DNA of 64,000 nucleotides from Rhynchopus euleeides (lineage: Eukaryota > Euglenozoa > Diplonemea > Diplonemida > Diplonemidae). Made by a program: the position numbers and the translations under genes. The notes under the pieces are model-generated. The model was not told the DNA's origin, did not search any database, and worked only from the letters and a program-made list of their open reading frames with translations. Each line of letters starts with the position of its first letter. Position 1 is the first letter of the stretch. The stretch covers positions 186,001 to 250,000 of the forward strand of contig OY723291.1 in the NCBI GenBank assembly GCA_963210315.1, written 5' to 3'. Positions 44,419-56,000 of this stretch are shown here, one piece after another.

Positions 44419-46246
44419 CAGCACTCCCAGATGCAGCAGGTCCGCTGCTGTGTCACGCAGACACAGACAGGACAATGCCTGGCGGAGGTGGCTGTGTGTA
44501 CAAGGGAGGGGTGTGCGGGCAACTAGGGCGGGGTGAAAAGACGGAGGAATGTTCCGGAAAAACTGGGAGGATGGGGTTGGAGGGACGGGGGGGCGGCGAG
44601 TCTTGCAGTGCTGGTTCTGGTTCTGGGGCATCTCGTTGTGCTTCTCTGTTGCTGTGGCTGCTGTGCTGCCGGGGGGATGGAGGGGCACCGGTGGCCCTGC
44701 CCTGCACCCCGCCGCTTGGTGGCCCTCTCTGTTCGGAGGCAGATGCCACAAGACGCAGAGGCGAATCACACACACGCAGCGGGGGGGGCGAGGGGCGCAG
44801 CACGGCTGGGGCAACACACAGGACACACATGCCCTGCCTGGGGTTGGCGGGGACGTTGCGGCAGGGGGGCAAGGGTCTTACACCCACACACCCCTGCACG
44901 CACGCCCCGCTGGCGATGAAGCGCCACACGCACGCTGTCCAGGACACCAATCAAGGCGTAAGACGAAGGGGTCCGCGTGTGCTGCGTGTTGGGTAGGCAA
45001 GACAGCACAACAAAGCACGCTTGCTGCCAACCGCAGACACACGGCACCCTCAGGGGGAGGGGGTGGGGTGGGGTGGGGTGGGGTGGGGTGGATGTCCGGG
45101 ATGGGTCCCTGGGACAACAGTGGATGGTGGATGGTGGAAATGCACCAGTTCCTCACACGGGGGCATGTATCGCTGCCGACACCGGGTCTAGGTTAACTGG
45201 TTGCACTGGTGCTTCGGGTGTGTGGATTGGTTGGGGGTGGGTGGGGTGGGGTGGGGTGGACGTCAGCGATGTCAGGCTAACGAAGCAACAAGGATAAAGA
45301 AACGGCAAAGGTAGGGAACGGCAAGGAAGGCAACGCCAACAGGGGGGGAGACAGCGGGACCAGCCCGACACATCTGCCCCCCTGCGGCTGTGCTGCTGGT
45401 GTGGATGTGAGGGAGGGAGTCAAGACGCGGCACTGTGCACGCACAGTTTCGCCGCATGTCTATAAGATTCTTAAAGAACCGGAAGAAGAAACGCTCACAT
45501 GCAAAGTGAGGCATGCGCCCGCTGACGCGATATTTGCGGCTGACAGGAGAGGCAGCGCACGAGTTGAAAACTAAAACTACAGGCGCACCACCTGCCGCAG
45601 GGGTGCATAGTGCGGCAGGTGCTCTTTTGGGGAAACAAATTCAAAGATGGCAGCAACGCCGCCTGTATCAAGAGGAAGGACAAGTGCCAAGAAGGAGAAG
45701 AAGAGGTGCCATTCCAGCTCTGACCGGATGTTTCCACAACAACACCCTCACCTCGCCGATTATGGGAGGGTGGTGCGCGTAGCACGGTGGCAGGGCTGAC
45801 GTGGCATGTTCGCTAGCAGGTGCGCTTGCAAAATATTTGCTATTATGTGATTCCTGGAAACTGCAAATGACGGTGGAAGGATGACGGGGGGAACTAGGGG
45901 TCAAGAGAGGACCAGGGGTGAGTATTTGCCCACGCATGCCTTGACGTGTGCGCCTCCCAAATCCAAGGCAGCACAGGCCTGCCCGCCCCCCGCTTCGTAG
46001 CACGAACGCAGCCGAAAATGGGTCGGTGAGCGTTCTGCACGGGGCACAGGCACACATGATGGTTTGCGGCAACAGGCGTTCATAAAGCACACCGGCACGC
46101 GGCGGCGTCGGCAGGATGGTAGAAAGTGTATGCCGAGATGGAGGAAAGCGGCTCTCTGAAAGTGTATGAGTTCGCAAAAAAGGACCTGCAGTAGTGCCAG
46201 CACCACCGCAGCGACTGTGGCAGGACCCGCAAGCACCATCACCGCA
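44419..46246. other. Intergenic with G-rich simple repeats
   Basis: No gene is supported in 1.8 kb. G4T-type repeats occur at 45061-45092 and again near 45237-45258. The frames on both strands look random. Confidence 0.5.
45061..45092 (+). repeat. GGGGT tandem repeat, potential G-quadruplex
   Basis: Six successive G3-4 runs separated by single T bases, a textbook quadruplex-forming pattern on the plus strand. A shorter version lies near 45237-45258. Confidence 0.8.
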
Positions 46247-48067
46247 TCACCGGGTGCCACAGTTGCAGAGCCCAAGGCTGTCGGCAGGCACCACCTCACG
46301 CGTGCCGTCCGGCTTCGTCCACTCCAGCCGGAGCCCTGCCGTGCCACGCCCCTGGAAGTGCTGCACCTCGAGTGCATGCGCACCGACGCTCAGCTGCAGC
46401 TGCTGCGACGACCTGGTCTGCATCCTGTGGTTCCGGTCGTTGTCCACCACGACCCTGCCGTCGATGAGAACGCGCGACCCATCGTTGGACGTCACATGCA
46501 CCCTGTAGGCACCGGGAGCAGCGACGCTGAGGAAACCAACGTGCACATCCGCGAACTGCTGCGTGAAAGACGCAGGAAGGCCGGCCCAGGCATGCCCTGT
46601 GTCCTGCTCGTCCAGGGTGCGCACCAACCGCTCTACACGGCCACGCGAACTCTCCCGGAGGGGGCTGCCAGGTGCCATCTGGGGGAGACGCTGCAGGTGC
46701 GACGTCATGGGGCTGCGCCAGAAGATCCCACGCAGCCCGGGGCGGAGGGCGCCACACGCACAGGGGGAGGGTGGGGAGGAGGCACGCAGGTCGCGGGGCT
46801 GCACCGACGGGATGCCGACAGAGGGGTACAGCCGCTCCCTGAAGCGCACAACCAGCACGGGCGCATCCGACTTCGACCCGTCGTACGACACAGCATTCCG
46901 CCTCGCCTTGTTGTTCCGCACGCGCGTCCGGATCATCAGGGACACAGCCGACGAAGCGCCATAGCCCGGCCTCGACGTGATATCCCCCACCACAGCGGAC
47001 AGGTCCGGGGTCCTGTACGTCTCCCCCTTCCGCCACGCCCCCAGGTTGCCCCACTCCACGCCCGCGGCTGTCTCCGGCCGCCCCAGCGGCGACGCCTGCT
47101 TCGAGAAGCGCTCCGACGAGTCCGCCGCGTCCCCGTGGATGATGAGCGACGGCGACTCCCCGCGCTCGCTCTCGTCGGCGGTGAACACCACGTACGCCTC
47201 CTCGATCACAGCACCCTGCGGGACACGCGCCCCGCGGAAGAGCAGCGCCACAAGCTGGTCGCACTTGTCATACGCCAGGTCCAGGTCCCCGCTCCGGTCC
47301 TTGTACTGCCCGTCACGCTCGCGCACCTCGACGTCGTCGCCCTCCGTGCTGATGCGCACGCGCCGCTCCACGACATCGGACGGCCGCACCGCCGGCGGCG
47401 GGGGCGGGGGCGGCGGCACGTACTGCGACCCTCCCTCCCTGTACCGCACAACCAGCACCGGCGCCTGCGACTTCGACCCGTCGTACGCCCAGGCGCTGCG
47501 GCGGCACTTCCCGTTCCCCTCCCTGATCACAAACAGCGTCAGTGCGGACTTGGATGACCATCCACTCCTGCCTGCCACCTCCCCCACCACTGCCGACAGG
47601 TCAGGGGTCCTGTACGTCTCCCCCTTCCGCCACACCCCCAGGTTGTTCCACGCCACCGTGGCCTGTGTCTCCCGACGCCCGTACGGGGACGTGCGCGACG
47701 AGAACCGCTCGGATGAGTCTGTTGCCTCCCCCCGAAGCAGCAGCGAAGGAGATTCTCCGCCCTCCGTCGCCTCTGCCGTGAAGGTGATGTACGCCTCCTC
47801 CACCACCGCACCCTGCGGGATCCTGGCGTCGCGGAAGCGGACAGCAACCAGCTGCTCGTGCTTGTTGTACCCGAGCTCCAAGTCCGTGCTGTGGTCGTTG
47901 AAACGACGCCCCGGCACCAGCACCTCTGCGTCGTCACACTTCGTGCTGACCGGCACGCGCCGTGCCACAGAGTCACCGGCTGCCGGGCGGTAGCCCCCAT
48001 ACGTCCCCTCTACCCCGAGCACCTGTAGCAGCGCTGCTGCACACACCGACACCACCCAGCGATGCAT
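46247..48067 (-). CDS. Secreted protein: two bacterial-type beta-sandwich repeats plus PA14 domain
   Basis: A single exon of 606 residues. The start is the ATG directly before the signal peptide (MHRWVVSVCAAALLQVLGVEG). Two homologous repeats of about 175 residues (37-210 and 233-410) are joined by a proline linker (217-229). Each has QLVA..FR.AR.PQGAV.EEAY..FTA, SSERFS...SP.GR.ET and YRTPDLSAVVG, ending YDGSKS.APVLVVR. This pattern resembles beta-sandwich repeats in exported bacterial proteins, where TPDLS.IV and YDG...AP.L.V are typical; the likeness is from memory. Residues about 441-600 look like a PA14 domain (SNDGSRVLIDGRVVVDN, GAHALEVQHFQGRGTAGLRLEW), a carbohydrate-binding fold. Probable role: extracellular glycan binding or adhesion. 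It has no introns, which with the domain type hints at lateral acquisition. Confidence 0.82.
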   Translation of the reverse strand: MHRWVVSVCAAALLQVLGVEGTYGGYRPAAGDSVARRVPVSTKCDDAEVLVPGRRFNDHSTDLELGYNKHEQLVAVRFRDARIPQGAVVEEAYITFTAEATEGGESPSLLLRGEATDSSERFSSRTSPYGRRETQATVAWNNLGVWRKGETYRTPDLSAVVGEVAGRSGWSSKSALTLFVIREGNGKCRRSAWAYDGSKSQAPVLVVRYREGGSQYVPPPPPPPPAVRPSDVVERRVRISTEGDDVEVRERDGQYKDRSGDLDLAYDKCDQLVALLFRGARVPQGAVIEEAYVVFTADESERGESPSLIIHGDAADSSERFSKQASPLGRPETAAGVEWGNLGAWRKGETYRTPDLSAVVGDITSRPGYGASSAVSLMIRTRVRNNKARRNAVSYDGSKSDAPVLVVRFRERLYPSVGIPSVQPRDLRASSPPSPCACGALRPGLRGIFWRSPMTSHLQRLPQMAPGSPLRESSRGRVERLVRTLDEQDTGHAWAGLPASFTQQFADVHVGFLSVAAPGAYRVHVTSNDGSRVLIDGRVVVDNDRNHRMQTRSSQQLQLSVGAHALEVQHFQGRGTAGLRLEWTKPDGTREVVPADSLGLCNCGTR

Positions 48068-49183
48068 GTCCCCTGCCTGCAATGTGTGTCACTTAGCGTA
48101 TCTGTAGAGTGTGCTGTGGTGTTGCATGGCAATATCCGTGGCTGCACCACACGGAGCGTCCTGTATATCCGCAGTGGGCACTGGGCCTGTGTGGCAGTGT
48201 AGGAGCATTGCAGTCGTGAGCAGCAAGGCATGGAGCAAACAGGGTTAGCCGGAGCAGTGCGTGGGCCTGCTGTCCACTCAAACGTAGTCTACACTCTCAC
48301 GGAAGACCTGTCACGTTCGCTCCGCTCCAGCATGCGGACAAACGGTGGTCACATTGACACTGCTCGGTCCTCCATCGACTAGCTGCTGCACACGTTACCG
48401 GGTGGTGCCTTAGTGCCAGCCTTGCGTGGCCGGCACAACGAGGGCCGCAAGAGTGGTCGGGTTTGCGTCACAGTTTGACGACCCCTATTACACATGGGAT
48501 AACACCCTGTGGAGCTTCCGCTCTGTGTGACAAAATGTGTGCCAAGTGAAACCTTTCCGACGACACCACATGCCCCACGGCAACACAACCCTCATGCTGG
48601 GGGGCCCACAAGTCAAGCAAGGCATATACTGACCGCTCATGGTGGGGTGCAGGCGACAGACCTCCTTCCCCGGGCTTTGTGTGTTGTCGTGTCGAACGAC
48701 ACTGTACTGATTTCCGAGACCACCAGGACAGTGACGCACGCAATGTCACCAGAAGGCCTTGTACTCCAATTTTAGACACCAGATAGTACTCAGGACCAGA
48801 GGAATGTACTTTCGCTTCGGTCCGAGGGGCGTTTTTGCTTTGTGGCATTTACAATCGTCTCTGCCTCGCGGAGTTTTTTCCAGAGCCCTGGTGCCTAACG
48901 GTCAAGACGACCAGCGCAGCGGCGTGCATCACCGCTGCTCTTTGTTGCTGACGTTGGCACCCTATTGGCTGGGTGGGGTGGGTGGGCGGGTGGGCGGGAA
49001 TCACACTGGGTTGCACACAAGAAACCACCACCACCCCACCCTCTTTCCTTCATTCGTTGGTGTCCGAACGGACACAAGGGGCGAGTGGGGTAGGGAGGGT
49101 GGGGAGGGGCAGGGATATGGACCACAGGCAGCTGCCACCTCGACAACACCTGGCTACGTGTGGGTCACCCCGTCATCCTATGC
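48068..49183. other. Intergenic, nothing recognised
   Basis: 1.1 kb with no gene. It holds the leader of the PA14 protein and the 3' end of the carboxypeptidase gene. A short G/T-rich run at about 48961-49000 is the only landmark. Confidence 0.5.
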
Positions 49184-50682
49184 TTAGAAGTTGCGGTTGG
49201 AGACCAGGCGGTCCACCATCTCGAGCGCCTGTGGACGGTGTGGCATGAAGTGGGGAAACGATCTGTGCCCGGATGGCAGAGGAAAGGCGACAGCAAACCA
49301 ACCGCCTGGGAGCACTTCGCCCCTTGTCCCCTCTGCCCAGTGCATACCTTGAAGCCAGCCGTCTCCGGCACCTCGTGGCGGCCCCCACGCACCGTAATGA
49401 AGGTGAAGTTGTTCTGGTAGCGCGTGGCGTAACCACCCACCTGCTTAGAGCCGTCATCCTCCGACGTGTAGGTCCACGGGTGCCACGCGTCCAGCACATC
49501 GAAGCCCATGGAGGAGGTCCACGCTTCGTTGTCGTTGTACGGCACGCAGGCATCCCAGTCGCCGTTGTAGATCAGCACACGCATGTTCTCCACCAGCAGG
49601 GGGTATGTGTCGCGGGGGAGGTTCTTGCGGTTCGAGTTGTACGACCACCCCGGGGCTGTCTGGCACGTGGCCCACTTGAAGGAGATGGGCTTCACGTGGG
49701 TGGCGTTGACAATCCCGTCCTGCGTGAAGTACTCCGTGGCGTCACGCGAGTCGATGCACGCGTCGGGCCCACCAAGCCCGGAGTAGAACCTCGTGTTGCC
49801 CAGGGGTGCGCGCAGGATCTTGTTGTCAGTCGCACTGCGCCCCTGGATGCACTCCCCGTAAATGTTGTACAGGTTCACGTTGGAGATGGTGGTCGCCATC
49901 TCGCCCAGAAGCGTCTCGCACTTCTTCGACGGCGCGGACCAGTCGGAGCACTCCGCGCGGATCTGCGTCTTCATCGTGTGGGACACAAAGGCCTGGCCCA
50001 GCAAATACTCAGTGTCGTACTGGTCACGCTGGCCACCACACACCCCAATCTCGCTCCCGGTGCACCCGTTGCCCACGGCAATGCCCGTCAGCTTGGCACC
50101 AGTGTACGTCTGGTTCCCGTTGGCCCACACGATGGCCTCGGCGAGCGTCGGGACGTAGATCCCTCCGTACGACTCCCCGGTGATGAAGAAGGGGTGCGAC
50201 TTCAGCTCCGGGTAGAGCTCGAAGAACTTCATGACAGCCTGGAGGTTGTCCTGCGACGACAGGTCGTCGTTCTGCTTGTAGTCCGTCGCCGGGTCGTCGC
50301 TGTAGCTGAACCCCACACCCACGGGAGCCTCGATGTACAGCAGGTTGCCCTTCTGTGCCCACGACACGGGGTTCTCCACCAGACGCTTCGGGTCCGAAGA
50401 GTTCCCACGGAAGGGCCCATGCTCGTAGTACCACCCGTCCAGCGACGAGCACCCAGGGCCACCGTTCATCCACAGCAGCGTGGGGGTCGACTCGGCAGAG
50501 GGGTCCTTGCCGGTGCTCTCGACATACCAGTAGTGGATGTGCTTCCGGTTGTTGGGGCCGAAGGACAGGTACCCTGAGTACTGCCTGGATGGCAGGGCAC
50601 CAGCCCAGCCAGGGAGGGCGTGGATCTCATCCGCAGGCACTGCCGCGAGGGCAGCAGCCGCAACAACACTGAGGAGTGCCAT
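49184..50682 (-). CDS. Serine carboxypeptidase (family S10), secreted
   Basis: Exons 50682-49348 and 49228-49184 give 459 residues; the intron begins GTATGC and ends CACAG. A signal peptide (MALLSVVAAAALAAVPADE) opens the protein. Family motifs are in order: WMNGGPGCSSL oxyanion region, EAPVGVGFSY, GESYGG with the nucleophile Ser171, the catalytic aspartate in YNGDWDACVP (373-381) and His435 in GGRHEVP. The length matches carboxypeptidase Y-type enzymes, which trim C-terminal residues at acid pH in lysosome or vacuole. Several N-x-S/T sites suggest glycosylation. The final exon encodes the terminal helix, ALEMVDRLVSNRNF. Confidence 0.95.
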
Positions 50683-51432
50683 GGGTGATTCCTGTGGCGG
50701 GGGGGGGTGCGTAGGTGGTCAAGCAGAGGGGAGTGGAAGGGCGGGGGGAGGGGAGGCAAGCCCACTCGCTGCCAACGCAGGGGGTAGGTGATGTGGCGCC
50801 CAGTGGAGCAGAGAAGCGGTTGCAGAGAAGTGCAAAAGAGACGGCCCGGCGGGGGGTGGGCAGGGGGTGGGGTGGGTGTGAAGGAGGGGGGGTGGGGGGC
50901 ACGGCAGAATGACTTGTGGCTTCAGCTTGGGGGGGTGTGGCGGAGGGGGTGCCTATAGACTATATATAATAGTGGGGAGGGTGCTGTGGGAGACAGCAGG
51001 TAGGAAACAGGGCTGAGAGCAAGGCGATACGCACTCAGAATAGAAGAGGAAAAGCAATGGTGGGGGTGTTGCAGAGGCGCGGCAACCGTGAGTCTCTCAG
51101 GGGTCGGGTGCCGCAAGTAGCTACGTGCATGGGCACTGCAGCTGTGAGGCACCCGCTCCGTATGTAACCCAGCAAACAGATGTGTGTGCCACCCACAGAT
51201 TCGGGGGCGGCACACCAGGCCTCTGCAGCAACTAACAGACAAAGGGCAAGGCGGTGGTGCTGCAACGCAGCATGTATGTACCTCGCAGGTGGACACATCG
51301 GTAGTTCCGCCCAAACAGAGGCGGTGGAAGCAGGGCTGCTCGCACTAGCTGTGCCGCAACCCTGTCTGTAGGTATTGCACAGCGGGCCCCGTCTCTGAGG
51401 CACACAGGTGGCAGAGAGAGGGGGGGGGGGGG
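50683..51432. other. Intergenic, G-rich
   Basis: 750 bp with no supported gene. It ends in a G tract (51420-51432) that borders the large inverted repeat. Confidence 0.5.
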
Positions 51433-52584
51433 TAGGGGGGGTCAAATGGGGGTGACAAACACGATTTTTCAAAAAACCGGCGCAGAGGCCCCAAAGCCCC
51501 CGTAAACCCTCCAAACCCCCCCAGATCGGTCCGGAAACCCATCGAACCCCACTTTTCCACCATTCCGGGCACCTCAGGTGCCCGAATTGGGGTACCTAAA
51601 TTTTGTGCCACCGTTTGGTACCGGACAGTGCCACTGTGTGGGAGGTTGGAAAAGAAAATGCCCCAACACACCACATCTGAGGGTTGCAATGCATGTTGCT
51701 TGCCAACCACGTCATCCGGTGGGTGTCAGGCGCTATGTAGGTGGCATGAGCCAGGTCTTCGATGTGTTCTGGCTTGTATATGTACCTCCCTGCCTGCGGC
51801 ACAGGCACTGCCTTTGTCCCCCACACCAGCCACAGAGAGCGTATTGTACTCGGTCCACGGTTGCTGATTCATTGTGATGCGTTGTATCCTCGAGTGAACG
51901 TCACACACTAGTGGCACCACCACCCGCCATCCGAGAGCTGTATTGACTTTGCGCCCTTCCGTTGCATTCACCTCGCCACGCATATTGCACCGTTCAGTAC
52001 CAGTGCTCTTGGGCCAGGCAAAGTAGACCGCAGCAACTACCAATTCTGGCACAATGGGTACCACGACAGCGCACTTCGTGTGTTCCCGGAATGTACAGCT
52101 CGTGTTGCAACAGTCGTTGTCAACACATCCCGGTTGTGGAGCACTGCTGCACAGGAATCACACGACCATCTGGACTTGTTCCGTACCTACAGGCAGCCTC
52201 CCGGTGCATGGTGGCAGGGAGGTACATATACAAGCCAGAACTCATCGAAGACCTGGCTAATGCCACCTACATAGCGCCTGACACCCACCGGATGACGTGG
52301 TTGGCAAGCAACATGCATTGCAACCCTCAGATGTGGTGTGTTGGGGCATTTTCTTTTCCAACCTCCCACACAGTGGCACTGTCCGGTACCAAACGGTGGC
52401 ACAAAATTTAGGTACCCCAATTCGGGCACCTGAGGTGCCCGGAATGGTGGAAAAGTGGGGTTCGATGGGTTTCCGGACCGATCTGGGGGGGTTTGGAGGG
52501 TTTACGGGGGCTTTGGGGCCTCTGCGCCGGTTTTTTGAAAAATCGTGTTTGTCCACGTAAAAGGGTGGCATTTGACCCCCCCTA
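51433..52584. repeat. 1.15-kb inverted repeat (foldback structure)
   Basis: The left arm 51433-51794 is the reverse complement of the right arm 52213-52584, around a 418-bp unique spacer. The arms differ by one block of about 12 bp near the outer end (the right arm has extra bases near 52552-52565) and scattered single changes. Both outer ends abut G/C homopolymers. Each arm contains an inner perfect hairpin around CACCTCAGGTG. Open frames occur in mirror image in both arms and match no family I know. It could be a foldback transposon or an inverted duplication. Confidence 0.92.
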
Positions 52585-53032
52585 GGGGGGGGGGGGGAGG
52601 GCACGCCAACAGACACTCGGGTGGGGCAGAGGGTGGGGGATGTGGATAGCGGTGGGATGTTTGAAGGTTCTTCTTGTTTGGGCGTGTGGTATCTCGGCCC
52701 GCAAAGGGTTTTGGTGATTCGCTGTTCCATGGAATGGGTTGTTGTTCAACGGCGCTTGAGTGGATCAAGGGTGGGGTGGGTTGGGTTGCTGGTGCAACAA
52801 GACGGAAGTGCCACAAAGGGCGGACAACACGATCCGGTTTGCTGGTCGGTTTGTTTGCGGTTCCGGAACCGAACACCCACACACCTGCAGGGTGCGTTGC
52901 GGATCACGGGAGACAGTACGCATCATTGGCGCTTTGGCTCGCAGCATGATCTGGCAAAACACTGTGGCGGTGTGTGCTGCGGGGGAACGTGAGCAAGACA
53001 CCCTTCGACGAGGAAGGGACGAAGAGGGCAAC
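52585..53032. other. Intergenic
   Basis: 450 bp starting in a G tract. No gene is seen. It should include the 3' untranslated part of the pacifastin-like gene. Confidence 0.5.
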
Positions 53033-56000
53033 TCAGACCAAGACCTGCTCCACTTCGATGGCTTCGTAGTCGGCATCATCGCATGTGGGGTCAGAAAACT
53101 GGGAGAAGGCAACGGCACGGGACTCACGCCTGCGGTACACCGTCAGCGCCACAAGCCCGCCCATGCCCAGCGCGCCCAGCGAACCGGCCACGGCATACAC
53201 CCATGTGTGGGAGCTGCTCTCGTCCGACGTGCCCGATCCCGACGACGACGCGACCACCTCGTTGCCAGCACCCAGCGGGCGGAGCGGCAGCGCAAGCCCG
53301 TCGGAGGTGGTGGTGGCGGTGGTGGCGGCAGCGGTGGTGGCTGCAAGCTCGGCATCGACCTGCTTCACAGCAGCGTCCACAGCACCCTCGCTGTCCCCAC
53401 CCACGAGGTACTGCACGTAGAAGCCCTCCTCCGCCGTGGTTGATGCGTCCTGCTGCACGGAGGCCACGCGTGCGCCACTGCGCGCCACACCCGCAGCCCA
53501 CTGGTGCTGCTGCACAGCGTCGCGCTCCTCCGCGTGTGCCTCCGTGTTCCACGCAGCCGGGATGGGCACAGCCCAGTCCTGCTCGCGGTCTGCCGGCGGC
53601 ACACGCCCGCCCGCCATCAGCGCCCCCAGCAGCGTCACCACCAGCTTCTCGGGGTTCTCGGCAAGGGCAGGCGACGCCTTCAGCAGCGCGAGGCGCACGC
53701 GGCGCAGCAGCCCCTTCGGGTTCTCGACAACCAGCTCCACCGCACCGCGCAGCGACAGCCGCAGCGACCGCCACGCCTGCCCGGGCACCTGTGTGGCAGG
53801 CACGCCGTCCGTGACGTTGCCCTTCGCCTTGCCGCTGCCCTCGCCCTCGCCCTCGCCAGACAACGACACGCACGCAACACCCTTCGCCTTGCAGCAGAAG
53901 TCGCGCTGCCCCTCCGTCATCGCACGCACGGACGCAGCATCCGCACTGCAGGCCACCCTGCACCCCTCGCTGCGCACACGGCAGCACCACTCGCGCTGCT
54001 GCTCCGACTCCGGCGCGCTGCAGTTGTAGCGCGCCGGTGCGGCACACAGCAGCCCGAAGCTCGAGCAGCACTCCTTCGAGAGGGACGTCGCCGCACCCGC
54101 CGCACCACGCAGCACAGCCTCCTCGCACTTGCCGTGCAGGTCGGCCTCCCCACCGCACCGCACCCCCTGCTCGCTGCAGCACCACGCACGCTGCTTCCCT
54201 GTCCACACACGCTTCGTCTTCTGCGACCACTCGCAGTCGTACGTCGACGTAGCCGGCACAGGCACGCATGCCATCTCCGTGCAGGCCAGCTTCCCGTCCC
54301 AGCACCTGCACGTGTTGCAGTCCACGGCACTGCTGTTCCCGTGTGCGACCAGCTTCCCGTTGGGCAGCTCGCAGTCCTTCTTCGGTGCAGGTGCAGGCGG
54401 CTTTGTCTGCAGAGACTTCACGCACTGGTGGTTGCACCCGCCGCAGTAGTTCGCAACACACTCGTACCCATCCTTGCAGTCAGCAGTGGTGCAGGGGTCG
54501 ACCAGGCACTTCGTGAAAGAGTCCTGCGTGCAGTCACACTTGGCTGCGTTGTAGCACACACCCGCAAGCGCAATGCACATCTTCGGCTCAGAGTACGGGG
54601 TGCACTTCTCGGCAGGAGGGCACGCCATCTTCGTGCAGGCAAGCTTCCCGTCCGAGCAGCTGCACGTGTTGCAGTCCACAGCAGTTCTGCTGCCGTGCGC
54701 CACCAGCTTCCCGTTGGGCAGCTCGCAGTCCTTCTTCGGTGCAGGTGCAGGCGGCTTTGTCTGCAGAGACTTCACGCACTGGTGGTTGCACCCGCCGCAG
54801 TAGTTCGCAACGCACTCGTACCCGTCCTTGCAGTCAGCAGTGGTGCAGGGGTCGACCAGGCACTTCGAGAAGGAGTCCTGCGTGCAGTCACACTTTGCGG
54901 CGTTGTAGCACACACCCGCAAGTGCGATGCACATCTTCGGCTCAGAGTACGGGGTGCACTTCTCGGCAGGAGGGCACGCCATCTTGGTGCAGGCCAGCCT
55001 CCCGTCCGAGCAGCTGCACGTGTTGCAGTCCACCGCAGTCCTGCTGCCGTGTGCCACCAGCTTCCCGTTGGGCAGCTCGCAGTCCTTCTTCGGTGCAGGC
55101 ACAGGCAGCTTCGTCGACACACTCTTCACGCACTGGTGGTTGCACCCACCGCAGTAGTTGGCAACACACTCGTACCCGTCCTTGCAGTCAGCAGTGGTGC
55201 AGGGGTCGACCAGGCACTTCGAGAAGGAGTCCTGCGTGCAGTCGCACTTGGCTGCGTTGTAGCACACACCCGCAAGTGCAACGCACATCTTCGGCTCAGA
55301 GTACGGGGTGCACTTCTCGGCAGGAGGGCACGCCATCTTGGTGCAGGCGAGAGTCCCGTCCGAGCAGCTGCAGGTGTTGCAGTCCACAGCAGTCCTGCTG
55401 CCGTGTGCGACCAGCTTCCCGTTGGGCAGCTCGCAGTCCTTCTTCGGTGCAGACGACTTCACGCACTGGTGGTTGCACCCACCGCAGTAGTTCGCAACAC
55501 ACTCGTACCCATCCTTGCAGTCAGCAGTGGTGCAGGGGTCGACCAGGCACTTCGTGAAAGAGTCCTGCGTGCAGTCACACTTTGCGGCGTTGTAGCACAC
55601 ACCCGCAAGCGCAATGCACATCTTCGGCTCAGAGTACGGGGTGCACTTCTCGGCAGGAGGGCACGCCATCTTGGTGCACGCGAGAGAGCCGTCCGAGCAG
55701 CTGCAGGTGTTGCAGTCCACCGCAGTCCTGCTGCCGTGTGCCACCACTGTCCCGTTGGGAAGCTGGCACGCGTTCTTTGCCGCAGGTGCGGGCAGCTTCG
55801 TGGGAACAGACGACTTCACGCACTGGTGGTTGCACCCGCCGCAGTAGTTGGCAACGCACTCGAACCCGTCCTTGCAGTCAGCAGAGGTGCAGGGGTCGAC
55901 CAGGCACTTCGTGAAAGAGTCCTGCGTGCAGTGACACTTGGCTGCGTTGTAGCACACACCCGCAAGCGCGATGCACATCTTCGGCTCAGAGTACGGGGTG

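Noticed and set aside
52080-52411. Open frame reading through the right arm of the inverted repeat
   Set aside because: The same frame appears inverted in the left arm. No family was recognised and coding is not supported.
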